Positions 63,094-64,000 of a stretch of DNA of 64,000 nt are shown in pieces. The stretch is from contig CACEXE010000002.1 in NCBI GenBank assembly GCA_902563435.1, forward strand, positions 1 to 64,000, read 5' to 3'. The notes under the pieces are model-generated. The model did no database searches and was not told the DNA's origin. It saw nothing but the letters and a program-made list of their open reading frames with translations. Each line of letters starts with the position of its first letter. Position 1 is the stretch's first letter. The DNA is from an uncultured Pelagibacteraceae bacterium (lineage in GTDB: Bacteria; Pseudomonadota; Alphaproteobacteria; Pelagibacterales; Pelagibacteraceae). A program made the translations under genes and the position numbers.

Positions 63094-64000
63094 TTATTTG
63101 CTTACTTTTAAATCTAAATTATCAAACATTTTTCTCAAATAAATATCATAATTGTTCGAAGACCCTATTGATGAGGAATACACAGGTTTATTTGCTTGAT
63201 TTAAACTTAATGTTTTAATTGGAGCAACATAATTATGGTGACTTAAGCATTTTTCATCCCACTTTAATTGACAATGATTAATAATTTTTTTTACTGTAGT
63301 TTCATTGTTTTTGACTAAATCCTCATAATTTATGTTTAGGATATCTTTGCCAATCTTTTTATTCCAAAAATTCATTACTCTTTTGTACAAAGAATAATAT
63401 TCAACTAATTCATTTTCATCATACTTCCAAGCTTCATTATCAGTAAACAAATTTTTATAAATTGATAAACAATTATCTTTTGCGTTCCTTTGACAGTGTA
63501 TCAATTTAGAGCTTGGAAAAAAATATTTTATAAAACCTAGGTAAAAATAGGTCTCTAAGCTTTTATCTGTGATTACATCATTTTTAATATTGAAAGATTC
63601 TAAATAGTTAAAATATTCCTCTTTTAAATTTAAACCTGAGAACTTATGAAGATCATCTAATAAAATTTTATTGTCTTTAAAAAAATTTGATTTTACGAAA
63701 TTACTTAGAAAATTTATTTCACCAACACTCGAAACTTCGTCATGGCTTGATAGTATACTTTCAACCAATGTTGTACCTGATCTTGGCAGCCCAAATATGA
63801 AAATAATTTTTTTTTTATTACTAATAATTTCATTTTTAAATATAAAATTTGAAAAAAAAGACTCAATATTTTCAAAAAATTCTATTTTTTGATTTATATC
63901 AGATTTCAAATTGTTTTTTTTTAGATGGTTTCCTTTAGAATAATAATTAAAGGATTTTTTATAATCACCTTTATCTTCAAAACCCTTACCTATTGCAAAT
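63094..64000 (-). CDS. TPR-sulfotransferase, C-terminal part (runs off the right edge)
   Basis: FIFGLPRSGTTLVESIL; frame stays open past 63909 to the edge (FAIGKGFEDKGDYKKSFNYYSKGNHLKK), so the track start at 63909 is not the real start. Confidence 0.88.
   Translation of the reverse strand, partial: FAIGKGFEDKGDYKKSFNYYSKGNHLKKNNLKSDINQKIEFFENIESFFSNFIFKNEIISNKKKIIFIFGLPRSGTTLVESILSSHDEVSSVGEINFLSNFVKSNFFKDNKILLDDLHKFSGLNLKEEYFNYLESFNIKNDVITDKSLETYFYLGFIKYFFPSSKLIHCQRNAKDNCLSIYKNLFTDNEAWKYDENELVEYYSLYKRVMNFWNKKIGKDILNINYEDLVKNNETTVKKIINHCQLKWDEKCLSHHNYVAPIKTLSLNQANKPVYSSSIGSSNNYDIYLRKMFDNLDLKVSK

Noticed and set aside
63094-63909. Complete stand-alone sulfotransferase gene
   Set aside because: The frame continues without a stop beyond 63909 to the window edge with TPR-like sequence; the 63909 TTG start is a track artefact.
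1-64000. CRISPR array
   Set aside because: No regularly spaced identical repeats of 24-40 bp seen; the only short-period arrays are the 7-bp heptamers in the satellite.

Overview
AT-rich alphaproteobacterial chromosome, consistent with SAR11 / Pelagibacterales from gene content and order (dnaJ-dapB-nth, parAB-rsmG-mnmG-mnmE-rho-hemJ-hemH-hemE, hslUV-his operon, mcl-mtkAB, ftsK, purH, acs). Most of the window is dense housekeeping sequence. The main accessory region is a ~5.4 kb integrated element at 46515-51954. It is bounded by an exact 41-bp direct repeat of the 5' half of tRNA-Gly(GCC). It encodes a tyrosine integrase, a PrimPol/RepA-like replication protein, a terminase-small-subunit-like protein and several small unknown ORFs, but no recognisable capsid, tail, portal, large terminase or lysis gene. 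This is the architecture of a phage satellite. Its integration restores the 5' half of the tRNA, not the usual 3' half, and it has a candidate origin with two 7-bp-periodic iteron-like arrays around an A-rich tract. Other signals: a likely chromosomal oriC next to hemE (DnaA boxes plus TTAA-N7-TTAA motifs), one perfect and one near-perfect parS site inside rsmG and mnmG, and an ArfA-like 36-aa ribosome-rescue ORF missed by the ORF track. All calls come from reading the sequence; no homology searches were run.
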